Shown piece after piece: positions 16,762 through 26,772 of a stretch of DNA of 64,000 nt. The position numbers were made by a program, and so were the translations under genes. The notes under the pieces were generated by a model. That model had not been told where the DNA came from and searched no databases. It saw nothing but the letters and a program-made list of their open reading frames with translations. Location: positions 1 to 64,000 of the forward strand of contig JAVJOG010000008.1 in assembly GCA_040216885.1 (NCBI GenBank). Direction: 5' to 3'. Every line of letters begins with the position of its first letter. The first letter of the stretch is position 1. Source of the DNA: Parvibaculum sp040216885. GTDB lineage: Bacteria > Pseudomonadota > Alphaproteobacteria > Parvibaculales > Parvibaculaceae.

Positions 16762-17554
16762 AGGCCGTCGGCAAGCCTGTCGCCCGGATGCGACCGGGGT
16801 GATCGCCGACCATGGTAACGACGTCGCACATCGAACCCTCCCGTTGCCAGAAAAGGATTCAATCGGCGAAATTGTGAACATCCACAATTTCGACCATACC
16901 CTGCTAAAGGTGCTCCGGGTTTTCGACGCGGATAAGCAGAGAGCCGTTGTCGCGCCGGAGTTCGCTTCGGGCGATCCTCAATGGTGCGGCAATCACTTAC
17001 ACGGCGCGCTCGTCAACCCAAGCGCCATTTGCTTTCTCTATCACTGCACATGCTCTATCACTGCACATGCCGGTCGCAAGAAGCTCTCCAGATCATTGGA
17101 GCTAAAGAGAAATCGTCCAAATCCACCCCAGGACAACAGATATATTTTTCCTATATATTTCAATGCCTTGACCGAATCCGAAGCAAAAATCCGGCGAAGC
17201 AGTCGGGCCGCTCGTCATCGGGGACCGCCGCCTCCTTCCAAATTACGGCGGGCCGTAAGGTCAAAACTTCCAGCGATCGCCGTCAGCCGCTCAGGGCAGA
17301 CTGCGGGGCGATGGTACGCACTGGGGCAGGCGCGATGGCGCGGGATGGGGCGGGCCCGGAAACTAAGTAAACGGGCAAATAGACCGTTGGATCATTCAGA
17401 TAGGTAGCCTTCAAACAGGCAATTCTACTATAGTCCGGGATGTTCAACTCAATTCCGTTCTGGAGGGCCGTCATGCCGGGGTGGCAGCCTCACGACCGGA
17501 TCAGGATTTAGGGGCGGGGCGCTTTGGGGGCGCGTGTAGATGAGAGTTGGTGAC
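16762..17554. other. Long gene-poor leader before rkpA, with possible LysR relic
   Basis: Nearly 800 bp with no convincing intact gene. At about 16874-16935 a GTG-started frame reads VNIHNFDHTLLKVLRVFDA, which looks like the start of a LysR-family HTH, but the following HTH is not readable. Base composition falls around 17080-17200 (an AT-rich patch). A 17-bp tandem repeat lies at 17036-17069. This stretch should hold the rkpA promoter; I could not place a confident -35/-10 pair. Confidence 0.45.
17036..17069. repeat. Two tandem copies of a 17-bp unit
   Basis: CTCTATCACTGCACATG occurs twice back to back. It lies about 490 bp upstream of rkpA in non-coding DNA. Either a slippage product or a paired protein-binding site. 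Confidence 0.7.
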
Positions 17555-20500
17555 ATGAAAAAGACCGACATGGCCATTATCGGCTTGGCCTGTCGGTTCC
17601 CCGGCGGCTGCAATACGCCCGAGGCGTATTGGGAAGTGCTCGCCGGGGGGCGCAATGTCGTCACCGAGGTTCCCGCCGACCGCTGGGACCACTCTCTCTT
17701 CAAACACCCCAACCGGAAGGCGCCGGGCCGGAGCTACACTTTCGCCGCCGGAACACTGGGCGACATTCGGGGTTTCGACGCGGCGTTCTTCGGGATATCG
17801 GCACGCGAAGCCGACATGATGGACCCGCAGCAGCGGATGCTGCTGGAAATGGGTTGGGAGGCGCTGGAATCCGGCGGACAGATTCCCGACCATCATGCGG
17901 GACGCAATTGCGCCGTCTATATCGGCATTTCCTCCACCGAATACGGATCGAGCCAGCAAGGAAACGGCGACGGCATCAACGCCTATACGATGCTCGGTTC
18001 AACGCTTTCGATTGCCGCCAACAGACTTTCCTACCAGTTCGACCTGCGCGGCCCGAGCATGGCGATCGACACGGCCTGTTCATCGTCGCTTGTCGCGTTG
18101 GACGAAGCACTCAACGCACTTCGCTCCGGACGCTGCGACATGGCGCTGGTCGGCGGCATCAGCCTGCTTCTCAGCCCCCTGCCCTTTGTCGGATTTTCGA
18201 AGGCGACGATGCTTTCGACTTATGGGTTATGCCGGGCTTTCGGCGAGAACCCGGGCGGATATGTCCGCGGCGAAGGAGGCGGCATCGTCGTCATCAAGCC
18301 TCTGGTGGATGCGCTTCGCGACGGCGATCCGATCCACGCGGTCATCGAGGGGTCCGGTGTCAATACGGACGGGCATACCAACGGCATTGCCCTTCCCTCG
18401 CACAAGATGCAGCGCCTGCTCATCGAACAAACGATGGCCAAATTCGACGTCGATCCCGCCGGGATCGACTTCTTCGAAGCGCATGGCACCGGCACGATCG
18501 TCGGCGACCCGGCGGAAAGCCGCGCGCTCGGCGAAGCGATCGGCCAGAAGCGCAAACCGGGCGACGGGCCGCTGCCCATCGGTTCGGCGAAAACAAATGT
18601 CGGCCACCTGGAGCCGGCATCGGGCATGGCCGGTCTCATCAAGACGATCCTGGCGATCCGGCATCGCGCCGTACCGCAGTCGCTGCATTCCGAGACGCTG
18701 AACCCCGACATCGATTTCGAGAATCTTCGTATCGCGCCTGTGCAGAAGCTGATGCGGATCGAGGCGACCGGGCGCCCGATCCGCGCCGGTGTAAACTCGT
18801 TCGGATTTGGCGGTGCGAACGCAACGGTATTCTTGCGCGAGCATGTGATTCAACCGCCGGCGGCGCGCGAACTTTCGCCAACACCGCCGCCACTTGTGCT
18901 GTCCGCAAAATCGCCTGCGGCGATGCGCGCGATGGCGCGCAACTGGGCGGAATTCCTCGCTCCGTGCAGCAGGGACGACTATTACGATGCCGCGTTTACC
19001 GCGGCTTTCCGGCGCGCGCGCCATCCGAACCGCGCCGTCATCCGCGGCGATACGGTCGGCGATATCGTCGCGCACCTTGCCGCGTTTGCCGATGAAGCCG
19101 ACGGCGCGGTCGTTTCAGGCGAGACTGCCGTCTCACATGCAAAGGTCGGCTTCGTCTTCAACGGCAATGGCGCGCAATGGCCGGGCATGGGACGGCAGCT
19201 CTATGCCGAGAACGAGACTTTCCGCCGCGAGGTCGATGCTATCGACGCATTGCTCGTCGAAATCGCCGGATGGTCCCTTGTCGAAGCGTTACATGCCGAG
19301 GACGCCGAGCAGCGCCTTGGGCGAACCGAAGTAGCGCAGCCTGCCTTGCTGGCGATGCAGGTCGGGCTAGGGCGTTGTCTGCAGGAAGCGGGATTGACGC
19401 CTGACGCCGTCGCCGGGCACAGCGTCGGCGAGGTCGCCGCCGCATATGTTTCCGGCGCGCTCGATCTTCGCCAGACAATTCTGCTTATCGTTGCCCGATC
19501 CGAGGCGCAAGGCCAGACGCGTGGCCAGGGCCGCATGGCAGCGGCGGGGATTTCGCCGGAGCAAGCGCTGAAGATCGAGAAAGAATCCGGCGGCAAAATC
19601 GAGCTTGCCGCGATCAACACATCGACCTCCGTCACGCTTGCAGGTGACGAACAAGCCCTGATCGAACTGGGCGACAAGCTGACGGCGGAGAAGATTTTCT
19701 TCCGCCTCCTCGATCTCGACTATGCCTTCCACAGTCGCGTGCTTGACCCCGTGCAACACCGCTTCCTTGAACGGATTGGTTCGGTCGCGCCGGCCGCGAC
19801 GAGCATTCCTTACTATTCGACGGTGCACGGCACAGAAACGGCGGGCGACGCACTCGACACCGAATACTGGTGGAACAATATGCGTATGCCGGTGCGCTTT
19901 CACGACGCTATCAGCTCCATGATCTCGGACGGCATCGATGTGCTTGTCGAAATCGGTCCGCATAACGTTCTCCAACCTTATCTTCGGCAGATTCTGCGCG
20001 AAAAGGCCAAGGCCGGCGCTCCGATCGCCAGCATGACGCGCGCCGCACACGATGCGACGATGCTTCGCGAAGTCGCCGATACAGCGTTCTGTGCCGGCGT
20101 CGAACTCGACTTCGGCCAGTCATTTCCTGCGCCGGGCCGGTGCGTTGAACTTCCGAGATATCCGTGGCAACACGAAGCCCACTGGACGCCGGTGACGCCC
20201 GACGCCGACGGACGTATGTATACGCATGTCGACGGGCCGTTCCTTGGCAACCGGCCGCAACGCGGACATGCTCTTTGGGAAACCCAGATCGATGCCGACC
20301 TGTTCCCGTTTCTCGCCGATCACAATGTGGGCGGTTCGGTCGTCTTCCCGGCAACCGGCTATGTCGAATGTGTCCTCGAAGCATCGGCCGCGCTGTTCGG
20401 CGGCGACCGCCACGACATAGAAACGTTGGAAATTCGTCGTCCGATCGTTCTGGCGCGCGGACATATGCTCAATTTCCGACTCACCTACGACGAAGACGAC

Positions 20501-23500
20501 AAGGCTTTCCGCATCGAAACGCGCAAACGAATGAGCGAGGACCCGTGGACGCTGAACGCCGTTGGCCGCTTCACTGAACCACTCATCGGTGCCGAGGACA
20601 CGGAGGCCGCACCGCGGATCACCGCAGCGTCGGGAAATATCTCGCACGATACTCACTATCGTATCGCGACCGCGCTGGGGCTGAACTACGGGCCGGCCTT
20701 CCAGACGGTCGGGCAGGTGCACGTATTCGGCAATGAAGCGATCGCGGATTTGCGCGCACCGGAAGCCGTTGTCGCGACACTCGACAAATTCGTCTTGCAT
20801 CCGGCGCTGCTCGACGGGTGCCTGCAAACGCTACTTTCGATCTTGTTTGCAAGTGGCGTCAAGGAGAGCAATGCATATCTGCCCTATCAGTTCAACGGCG
20901 TTAAGGTTTTCCGGCCGCGTGCACTCGCGGTTCGCTGTCACACAGAATTGCGTTCGCGGAACGACAAGTCGCTGGTTGCGGACTTTGCACTGTTTGACGC
21001 CGACGATGCTTGTATCGCCAAAGTAACCGGGTTGCGCTTTCTGCGAGCCGAGCTTCACAATACCAGTTCCGGCACACGGCGTTTCCGGTTCGAGACGCTG
21101 CCGCTCGACTATGTTTCCGCTTCGTGCCAGACACCGGATGCTGCGGCACTTGCCGAGACGCTGGCATTTTCCGAGCGAAATGCCGCCCCTTCCGACGTTG
21201 GGCCCGACCTCGACGCCATTGCGCGCGGCCTGCTGGTGCGCGCCACCGATCTCGCTCGTGAAGCAAGCACGAACGGACACACGAGCCCGCCGTCTGCGCT
21301 TTCGAAGGTCAACGGCGCGGCCCACTCAGCGCCGCATTTAGATGTCGCGCCGGGCGATGACGGGCGACGGCTGTGGCGGGAAGCACTGGCGCGCAATCCG
21401 GCCTATCTCGCCGAACTTGGTGCCCTGATGCAGTGCAGCGACGCGGCGGCACGGGATTTGGTACAGCAATGGCCGAGCACAGCCAGCCGCGATCACCTGC
21501 TGGAAAGTTCGCCGAGCTTTGCGCCGGCCCGCGACTTGCTCATGGACGCGCTTAAAAAGATAGCCGCGCTATGGCCCACCAACCGCAGGCTCCGGATACT
21601 TGAGATAGGTACGGCCAACGGTCTGGTGCGCGGCGCCGCGTCGATCTCCGCCGCGGGTGCTGTCGATTTCACTGTCGTTTCGGACGACGGAACGAAGCTC
21701 TCCAGTCTCGAGATGGATATCGACGCTCAAAATGTGCGGTTCCTGCACGCGGATCCGGCCGGGCTCCTGTCAGAAAGCGACATGAAGAAGCTTGGCGAAT
21801 TCGATGTCGTCGTTTGTCCGCTGCCGTCGGCCGCCAGCGGCCTGACGCCGGCGCTGCGCGGGAACATCAACGATCTGCTGGCGCCGGGCGGGCTGCTGCT
21901 TCTGTCCGAGCCGCTGCCTGCGTTCTGGATCGACACCGTTCTTGCGGCAACTCGCCCGGAGGTGCAGGACGGACGTATGGACCCCGAGGCGCTTGTCCGG
22001 TTTTTTTCGATCGAGGGGTTCTGCAACATTCAGACCGCCACCACCGGACGCGCAACGGTGTTCATCGCCGACGCGCCGCGGCCGGGTGAATATCGCACCG
22101 CACCAGCGCGCGCCAGAATCGATGCGGCGGGAACCGGCTGGCTCGTCGTCTACGATCCGTCCAAGGCGGAGGCCGCCAGTGCTCGCGCGCTGTGCACCGA
22201 GCTCGAAAGGGCCGGAGCGATCGCCATCCAGGCACATGCCGGCCTCAATCCCGACGGTAGCGACGATGCCTTGCCACTCGACCCCGATGTCGAGCTGCAA
22301 TGGCTGGAAACCTATCAGGCGATGGCCGGAACCGGCATCGACCTTCGCGGCGTCGTGCTTTTCGGCGACATGTCCGCCGATGCAAGGCCCGGCTGGAGCG
22401 CGCTGCTGGCGGCCCGGGCAATGTCGCATGCCGAATTTAAAACGATGCCGCGTCTGCACATCGTTACACGCAACGCATCGAGTTTCCGGGCGACCGACCA
22501 GATGAACCTCATGCAAGCTCCGCTTTGGGGCATTGGTCGGGTCATCGCCAATGAAGTGCCGAAGACACGACTGCGCATGATCGACCTGCAAGACGACGAT
22601 CCGGCGCAAACGGAGCTCATCGCGGCACTCTGCGCGTCGCTGCTCGACGCCGATCCGGAATCCGAACTCGTTCTCACCCCCGACGGCGCCTTTGCGCCGC
22701 GGCTACGCGTGGTGCCGAATGAAGGTACCGCCGAGGCGGAACTGACGGCGCGGAAGCTCATGTTTTCGACCGGGCGGCTCGGCTCCCTTACCTGGCAGCC
22801 GGCCGCGATGCCCAAACCAAAGCCAAATGAAATCGTCGTTGCACCGCGCGCCGCCGGACTCAATTTCCGCGATGTGATGTACGCGCTCGGCGTGTTGCCC
22901 GAGGAAGCGCTGGAGGCGGGATTTGCAGGTCCGAGCGTCGGCATGGAAGCCTCCGGCATCGTGACCGATGTCGGCGCGGATGTTACCAATATCCGGCCCG
23001 GCGACGAGGTGTTGTGCTTCGCGCCTCATTGTTTCGACAGCCATGTCGTGACGCCAGCGAGCGCGGCCGCAATCAAGCCGGCCCAGCTAAGCTTCGAGGA
23101 AGCGGCAACAATCCCGACGGCTTTCTTTACGGTGCAATATGCACTCGACTACCTGGCACGATTGCGCAAGGGCGAGCGCGTCTTGATCCATGGCGCGGCC
23201 GGTGGCGTCGGCCTTGCGGCGATCCAGGTGGCCCGCCACATCGGCGCCGAAATCTTCGTGACGGTCGGTACGCCCGAGAAGCGCCAGATGATGCGGATGC
23301 TCGACATCCCGGAAAGCCAGATATTCGACTCGCGCTCGCTGCTGTTTGCCGAGGAGATAATGAAGGCGACCGGCGGCGAAGGTGTTGACGTCGTTCTCAA
23401 TTCCCTGGCTGGCGAGGCGATACACCGGAACCTTGGATTGCTGCGTCCATTCGGTCGCTTCGTCGAACTCGGCAAGCGCGATTTCTACGAGAACAACCGC

Positions 23501-24988
23501 ATCGGCCTGAAATTTTTCCGAAACAATCTCACCTATTTCGGCGTAGATGCGGACCAGTTGATGATCGAACGGCCGGAGCTGGCTCGTGAAGTATTCGACG
23601 GCCTGATCCAACGCTTCGAGACGGGAATCTATACGCCGCTGCCTTATCGTGCCTTCGACTCGGACCGCGTGTCGGACGCTTTCCGCCTGATGCAGAGATC
23701 CGGCCACACCGGAAAGATAATCCTGCGCCCGCCACAAGTGCCTGCTGCAGTGGCAAGACGCGAAAGTGCTGCCTTTCCGGTGCGGCCGGATGCGGCCTGT
23801 CTCGTGACGGGCGGGCTTTCCGGGTTCGGGCTCGCGACCGCGAGATGGCTTGCCGAGAAAGGTGCTGGTGCGCTGGTGTTGATCGGGCGATCCGGACCGA
23901 CGAGCGAAGAGGCGCGAGCGGCCATCGCCGAGTTCGAGCAGCGCGGCGTTCACGTCATTGCGCGCGCTTGCGACGTTACAGATGCCAGCGCTGTCGGCAC
24001 GCTTTTCGACGAGGCGGAAGCAGCCGGTTTCCCGATCCGCGGCATTGTTCACGCCGCGGCTGTTTTCGACGACGCCACGATGGAGACGCTCGACCAGCGT
24101 CAGTATCAGCGTGTCATCGAGCCGAAGATTCGCGGCGCCATCGTGCTGCATGATGCCAGTCTGGGCCGCGAGGTTGATTTCTTTGTCCTCTATTCGTCGA
24201 TTACCACCGCGTTCGGCAATCCGGGCCAGGCCAACTATGTCGCCGCGAACGCCTTCCTAGAGGCGCTTGCGCAGAAGCGCCGCGCCGCCGGCTTGCCGGC
24301 GCAAGCGATCGGATGGGGCGCCATCGGGGACGCCGGCTACCTCGCTCGCAATGCCGAGATGCGCGACCAACTCGCATCGAAGCTCGGCGCCGACCCGCTC
24401 AGCACGAGCGACGCCATGGCGCTGCTGGAGGGGCTCGTTGCACGCGATGAGTCAAATTTCTACGCAGCCGGCATTAACTGGCAGCGTCTGCGTGCAGGCC
24501 TGCCCGTGCTGCAAGCACGCGTTTTCGGCGAATTGGCGCCGAAAATGGCACGGGAAGGCGAGAGCGGCGGCGAGGACATCCTATCGAAGCTCTCGGAAAT
24601 CTCACTGGAAGAGGCCATCGGCTTCGTGTCCGGAATTCTTGCCGAAGAGATCGGCCAGGTTCTGCGCCTGACCGCCGACAAGATCGACCTTGGAAAATCG
24701 GTGTTCGATCTCGGCATGGATTCGTTGATGGCACTCGAATTGAAGCTCGGCATTGAGGATCGCTTCGGCATAGAGATACCTGTCATGGCGCTTTCCGAAG
24801 GCGGCAATGTGACGTCACTTTCGGCGCAGATCGTCGGTCAGATTCGCGGTGAAGAGGCAAGCGACCAATTTGCCGGCGACGTACAGACCATTATCTCTCG
24901 TCATATCAACGACGACGACGTTGAAAATATACGAAAAACAGACGACACTCGCGACGTTTCAACAAGCGAAAATCAATTCGGCACGTGA
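17555..24988 (+). CDS. rkpA: RkpA-type multidomain polyketide/fatty-acid synthase
   Basis: About 2480 residues; the ATG at 17555 has GAGAG 8 bases upstream, with an in-frame ATG at 17540. Domain order: ketosynthase (residues 5-430; Cys in DTACSSSL at about 175, His in EAHGTGT and NVGHLEP), acyltransferase (GHSVGE Ser at about 623; YAFHS suggests malonyl), dehydratase (HNVGGSVVFP His about 923, Asp in LLDGCLQ about 1087), a degenerate methyltransferase-like region (LEIGTANG about 1348, glycines lost), enoyl reductase (LNFRDVMY, HGAAGGVGLAA), ketoreductase (TGGLSGFGLA; catalytic Tyr about 2228 in GQANYVAANAF) and acyl carrier protein (LGMDSLM Ser about 2390). No thioesterase. All reductive domains look active, so it should build a saturated chain iteratively. 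This matches rhizobial RkpA, needed for K-antigen production and thought to make its lipid. Release is probably by RkpG, encoded next with a 4-bp overlap. Confidence 0.93.
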   Translation: MKKTDMAIIGLACRFPGGCNTPEAYWEVLAGGRNVVTEVPADRWDHSLFKHPNRKAPGRSYTFAAGTLGDIRGFDAAFFGISAREADMMDPQQRMLLEMGWEALESGGQIPDHHAGRNCAVYIGISSTEYGSSQQGNGDGINAYTMLGSTLSIAANRLSYQFDLRGPSMAIDTACSSSLVALDEALNALRSGRCDMALVGGISLLLSPLPFVGFSKATMLSTYGLCRAFGENPGGYVRGEGGGIVVIKPLVDALRDGDPIHAVIEGSGVNTDGHTNGIALPSHKMQRLLIEQTMAKFDVDPAGIDFFEAHGTGTIVGDPAESRALGEAIGQKRKPGDGPLPIGSAKTNVGHLEPASGMAGLIKTILAIRHRAVPQSLHSETLNPDIDFENLRIAPVQKLMRIEATGRPIRAGVNSFGFGGANATVFLREHVIQPPAARELSPTPPPLVLSAKSPAAMRAMARNWAEFLAPCSRDDYYDAAFTAAFRRARHPNRAVIRGDTVGDIVAHLAAFADEADGAVVSGETAVSHAKVGFVFNGNGAQWPGMGRQLYAENETFRREVDAIDALLVEIAGWSLVEALHAEDAEQRLGRTEVAQPALLAMQVGLGRCLQEAGLTPDAVAGHSVGEVAAAYVSGALDLRQTILLIVARSEAQGQTRGQGRMAAAGISPEQALKIEKESGGKIELAAINTSTSVTLAGDEQALIELGDKLTAEKIFFRLLDLDYAFHSRVLDPVQHRFLERIGSVAPAATSIPYYSTVHGTETAGDALDTEYWWNNMRMPVRFHDAISSMISDGIDVLVEIGPHNVLQPYLRQILREKAKAGAPIASMTRAAHDATMLREVADTAFCAGVELDFGQSFPAPGRCVELPRYPWQHEAHWTPVTPDADGRMYTHVDGPFLGNRPQRGHALWETQIDADLFPFLADHNVGGSVVFPATGYVECVLEASAALFGGDRHDIETLEIRRPIVLARGHMLNFRLTYDEDDKAFRIETRKRMSEDPWTLNAVGRFTEPLIGAEDTEAAPRITAASGNISHDTHYRIATALGLNYGPAFQTVGQVHVFGNEAIADLRAPEAVVATLDKFVLHPALLDGCLQTLLSILFASGVKESNAYLPYQFNGVKVFRPRALAVRCHTELRSRNDKSLVADFALFDADDACIAKVTGLRFLRAELHNTSSGTRRFRFETLPLDYVSASCQTPDAAALAETLAFSERNAAPSDVGPDLDAIARGLLVRATDLAREASTNGHTSPPSALSKVNGAAHSAPHLDVAPGDDGRRLWREALARNPAYLAELGALMQCSDAAARDLVQQWPSTASRDHLLESSPSFAPARDLLMDALKKIAALWPTNRRLRILEIGTANGLVRGAASISAAGAVDFTVVSDDGTKLSSLEMDIDAQNVRFLHADPAGLLSESDMKKLGEFDVVVCPLPSAASGLTPALRGNINDLLAPGGLLLLSEPLPAFWIDTVLAATRPEVQDGRMDPEALVRFFSIEGFCNIQTATTGRATVFIADAPRPGEYRTAPARARIDAAGTGWLVVYDPSKAEAASARALCTELERAGAIAIQAHAGLNPDGSDDALPLDPDVELQWLETYQAMAGTGIDLRGVVLFGDMSADARPGWSALLAARAMSHAEFKTMPRLHIVTRNASSFRATDQMNLMQAPLWGIGRVIANEVPKTRLRMIDLQDDDPAQTELIAALCASLLDADPESELVLTPDGAFAPRLRVVPNEGTAEAELTARKLMFSTGRLGSLTWQPAAMPKPKPNEIVVAPRAAGLNFRDVMYALGVLPEEALEAGFAGPSVGMEASGIVTDVGADVTNIRPGDEVLCFAPHCFDSHVVTPASAAAIKPAQLSFEEAATIPTAFFTVQYALDYLARLRKGERVLIHGAAGGVGLAAIQVARHIGAEIFVTVGTPEKRQMMRMLDIPESQIFDSRSLLFAEEIMKATGGEGVDVVLNSLAGEAIHRNLGLLRPFGRFVELGKRDFYENNRIGLKFFRNNLTYFGVDADQLMIERPELAREVFDGLIQRFETGIYTPLPYRAFDSDRVSDAFRLMQRSGHTGKIILRPPQVPAAVARRESAAFPVRPDAACLVTGGLSGFGLATARWLAEKGAGALVLIGRSGPTSEEARAAIAEFEQRGVHVIARACDVTDASAVGTLFDEAEAAGFPIRGIVHAAAVFDDATMETLDQRQYQRVIEPKIRGAIVLHDASLGREVDFFVLYSSITTAFGNPGQANYVAANAFLEALAQKRRAAGLPAQAIGWGAIGDAGYLARNAEMRDQLASKLGADPLSTSDAMALLEGLVARDESNFYAAGINWQRLRAGLPVLQARVFGELAPKMAREGESGGEDILSKLSEISLEEAIGFVSGILAEEIGQVLRLTADKIDLGKSVFDLGMDSLMALELKLGIEDRFGIEIPVMALSEGGNVTSLSAQIVGQIRGEEASDQFAGDVQTIISRHINDDDVENIRKTDDTRDVSTSENQFGT

Positions 24989-26343
24989 CAGATTCAGATC
25001 CCAACGAACCGCGAAAGCTCTCCAAGGAATCCAAGGAAGAGGCGCTGCGGCGTATCCTCAAGAAGCGCAACGACATCGCCGGGGAGGTGAACGGCGTCGC
25101 TAAACGCGACGCGTTCACCATTCCTGAATCACACTACAGGATCGAAAAGTTCGCCGATTACCAGACGCTGACCCTTCAGCAGAGCCTTGCGAAGAAGGTC
25201 AATCTGGAAAGTCCGTATTTTCAGGAACACGATGTCCTGGCGCGCAATACGACCGTTATCGACGGGCGCGAGTTCATCAATTTCGGAACCTACAATTATC
25301 TCGACCTGAACGGGCATCCGCGGGTCAATGAAGCAGCGCACAAGGCGATGGTCGAGTATGGCACATCGGCTTCCGCGAGCCGCCTTGTCTCCGGCGAAAG
25401 ACGTCCGCATCGAGAGCTCGAAGCCAAGATTGCCGAAATTCACGGCACGCCGGCCGCTCTCACATTCGTTTCCGGTCATGCGACAAACGTAACCACGATC
25501 GGCACGCTGCTTGGAAAGCGCGACCTCATTCTGCACGACAGGCTGATTCACAACTCGGTCCTGCAAGGGGCCCTTCTTTCCGGCGCGCAACGGCAGCCAT
25601 TCGATCACAATGACTGGCGTGGGCTCGACGATCTTCTGATACGGTCGCGACGCAAATTTGAGAAGGTGCTGATTTGTGTCGAAGGCGTCTATTCGATGGA
25701 CGGCGATGTGCCCCCAATGCCCGAGATCATCGAGGTTGCGCACAAGCACAAGGCCTTGACGATGGTCGACGAAGCACACTCCTTCGGCGCGCTCGGCGCC
25801 CGGGGGCGCGGCATCGGCGAATATTTCGGCCTGAAGCCGGACGATGTCGACATCTGGATGGGAACACTTTCCAAGACGCTGGCGGGCTGCGGCGGCTATG
25901 TCGCTGGTTCGGAAGCACTGATCACGCTGCTCAAGTACACCGCTCCCGGATTTCTCTATTCCGTCGGCATGCCGCCGCCGATGGCGGCCGCGTCGCTTGA
26001 AGCCCTACGGATCATGGAGGAAGAACCCGAGCGCGCCCGGCAGCTTCAGGCGAACGGAAAACTGATGCTCGATCTTGCCCGGGAGGCGGGGCTCGACACT
26101 GGTTATGCAATCGGTTCCACGGTTCTTCCCGTAATTACCGGCAGTTCGCTGCTGGCGGTGCGTCTGTCGCGCGCGTTGTTCGAGCTCGGCATCAATGCTC
26201 CGCCTATCATCTATCCTGCCGTCGAGGAGCGGATAGCGCGGTTGCGTTTCTTCCTGTCCAGCGCGCACACAGAAGAGCAAATACGCTTTACGATCGCGCA
26301 AGTAGCAGATCAGAAGAAGAAACTCGAAAATACGCCGCTGTGA
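24985..26343 (+). CDS. rkpG: RkpG-like PLP-dependent alpha-oxoamine synthase
   Basis: The protein is 452 residues; the GTG start overlaps the rkpA stop by 4 bp. After an N-terminal extension of about 90 residues it has the alpha-oxoamine synthase fold: NFGTYNYLDLNGHP, GTSASASRLVSGER, VDEAHSFGALGARGRG, and the PLP lysine in GTLSKTLAGCGGYVAG (residue about 297). Family members (BioF, KBL, serine palmitoyltransferase, HemA) condense an amino acid with an acyl thioester, losing CO2. Directly after a synthase lacking a thioesterase, it most likely off-loads the acyl-ACP chain as an aminoketone. Which amino acid (Gly, Ala or Ser) cannot be told. It converges on the next gene with 3 bp between stops. 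Confidence 0.92.
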   Translation: MTDSDPNEPRKLSKESKEEALRRILKKRNDIAGEVNGVAKRDAFTIPESHYRIEKFADYQTLTLQQSLAKKVNLESPYFQEHDVLARNTTVIDGREFINFGTYNYLDLNGHPRVNEAAHKAMVEYGTSASASRLVSGERRPHRELEAKIAEIHGTPAALTFVSGHATNVTTIGTLLGKRDLILHDRLIHNSVLQGALLSGAQRQPFDHNDWRGLDDLLIRSRRKFEKVLICVEGVYSMDGDVPPMPEIIEVAHKHKALTMVDEAHSFGALGARGRGIGEYFGLKPDDVDIWMGTLSKTLAGCGGYVAGSEALITLLKYTAPGFLYSVGMPPPMAAASLEALRIMEEEPERARQLQANGKLMLDLAREAGLDTGYAIGSTVLPVITGSSLLAVRLSRALFELGINAPPIIYPAVEERIARLRFFLSSAHTEEQIRFTIAQVADQKKKLENTPL

Positions 26344-26346
26344 GCC

Positions 26347-26682
26347 CTAGAGGCCAATAATCGTTTTCCAGGATTGCTCGACCAGACAAACCGCGCTGAC
26401 CTGCGATCGCCCGTTTCCGTCCGCCAGAATGACACGGCGGCAGCGATCGCCGGTCGCGGAAATATAGTCCGGGCCAACATGCACCAACATGCTGGCGCCG
26501 GACGCAGCAACAACAGGCGCGGCCGAACCCGGCGCAGCCTCCACGGCATAGAGCGCGATCGGATCGCTGGCCGGGCTGGCGGCGGCTTCACTAGCGGAGG
26601 TATATGTGTTCGATTCCGGCGTTGTGGTCTGGCATGCCGCGAGCCCCATCGACAGCGCCAAAGCGACAAGAAAGCCCCTCAT
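26347..26682 (-). CDS. Small hypothetical lipoprotein
   Basis: The protein is 111 residues. MRGFLVALALSMGLAAC is a lipoprotein signal with lipobox LAAC (Cys 17), followed by a Thr/Ser/Ala-rich linker. The remaining 50 residues contain ...GDRCRRVILADG... and AVCLVEQSW, with two Cys that could form a disulfide. It is the last gene of the leftward capsule operon, 90 bp after a glycosyltransferase. Position at the end of a polysaccharide operon suggests an envelope role, but no function can be assigned. Confidence 0.7.
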   Translation of the reverse strand: MRGFLVALALSMGLAACQTTTPESNTYTSASEAAASPASDPIALYAVEAAPGSAAPVVAASGASMLVHVGPDYISATGDRCRRVILADGNGRSQVSAVCLVEQSWKTIIGL

Positions 26683-26772
26683 ACCCCTACCCTTTTCGTC
26701 ATTTGCCGCCGCGCGCCGATCGGCTGCGCTTGGTCGATCCTACCATAGAAAAATCGCTTGTCATGTCCGGCA

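Noticed and set aside
16622..17407. 261-codon plus-strand frame overlapping the end of pirin
   Set aside because: Its first part is out of frame with pirin and the rest is low-complexity; only a possible LysR relic within it was noted.
17555..24988. Secondary-metabolite antibiotic PKS cluster
   Set aside because: Only one PKS protein, no tailoring or resistance genes, and the neighbours are capsule export and rkp-type genes. RkpA is the better reading.
24985..26343. BioF of biotin synthesis
   Set aside because: Fold-compatible, but overlap with the PKS and absence of other biotin genes favour RkpG.
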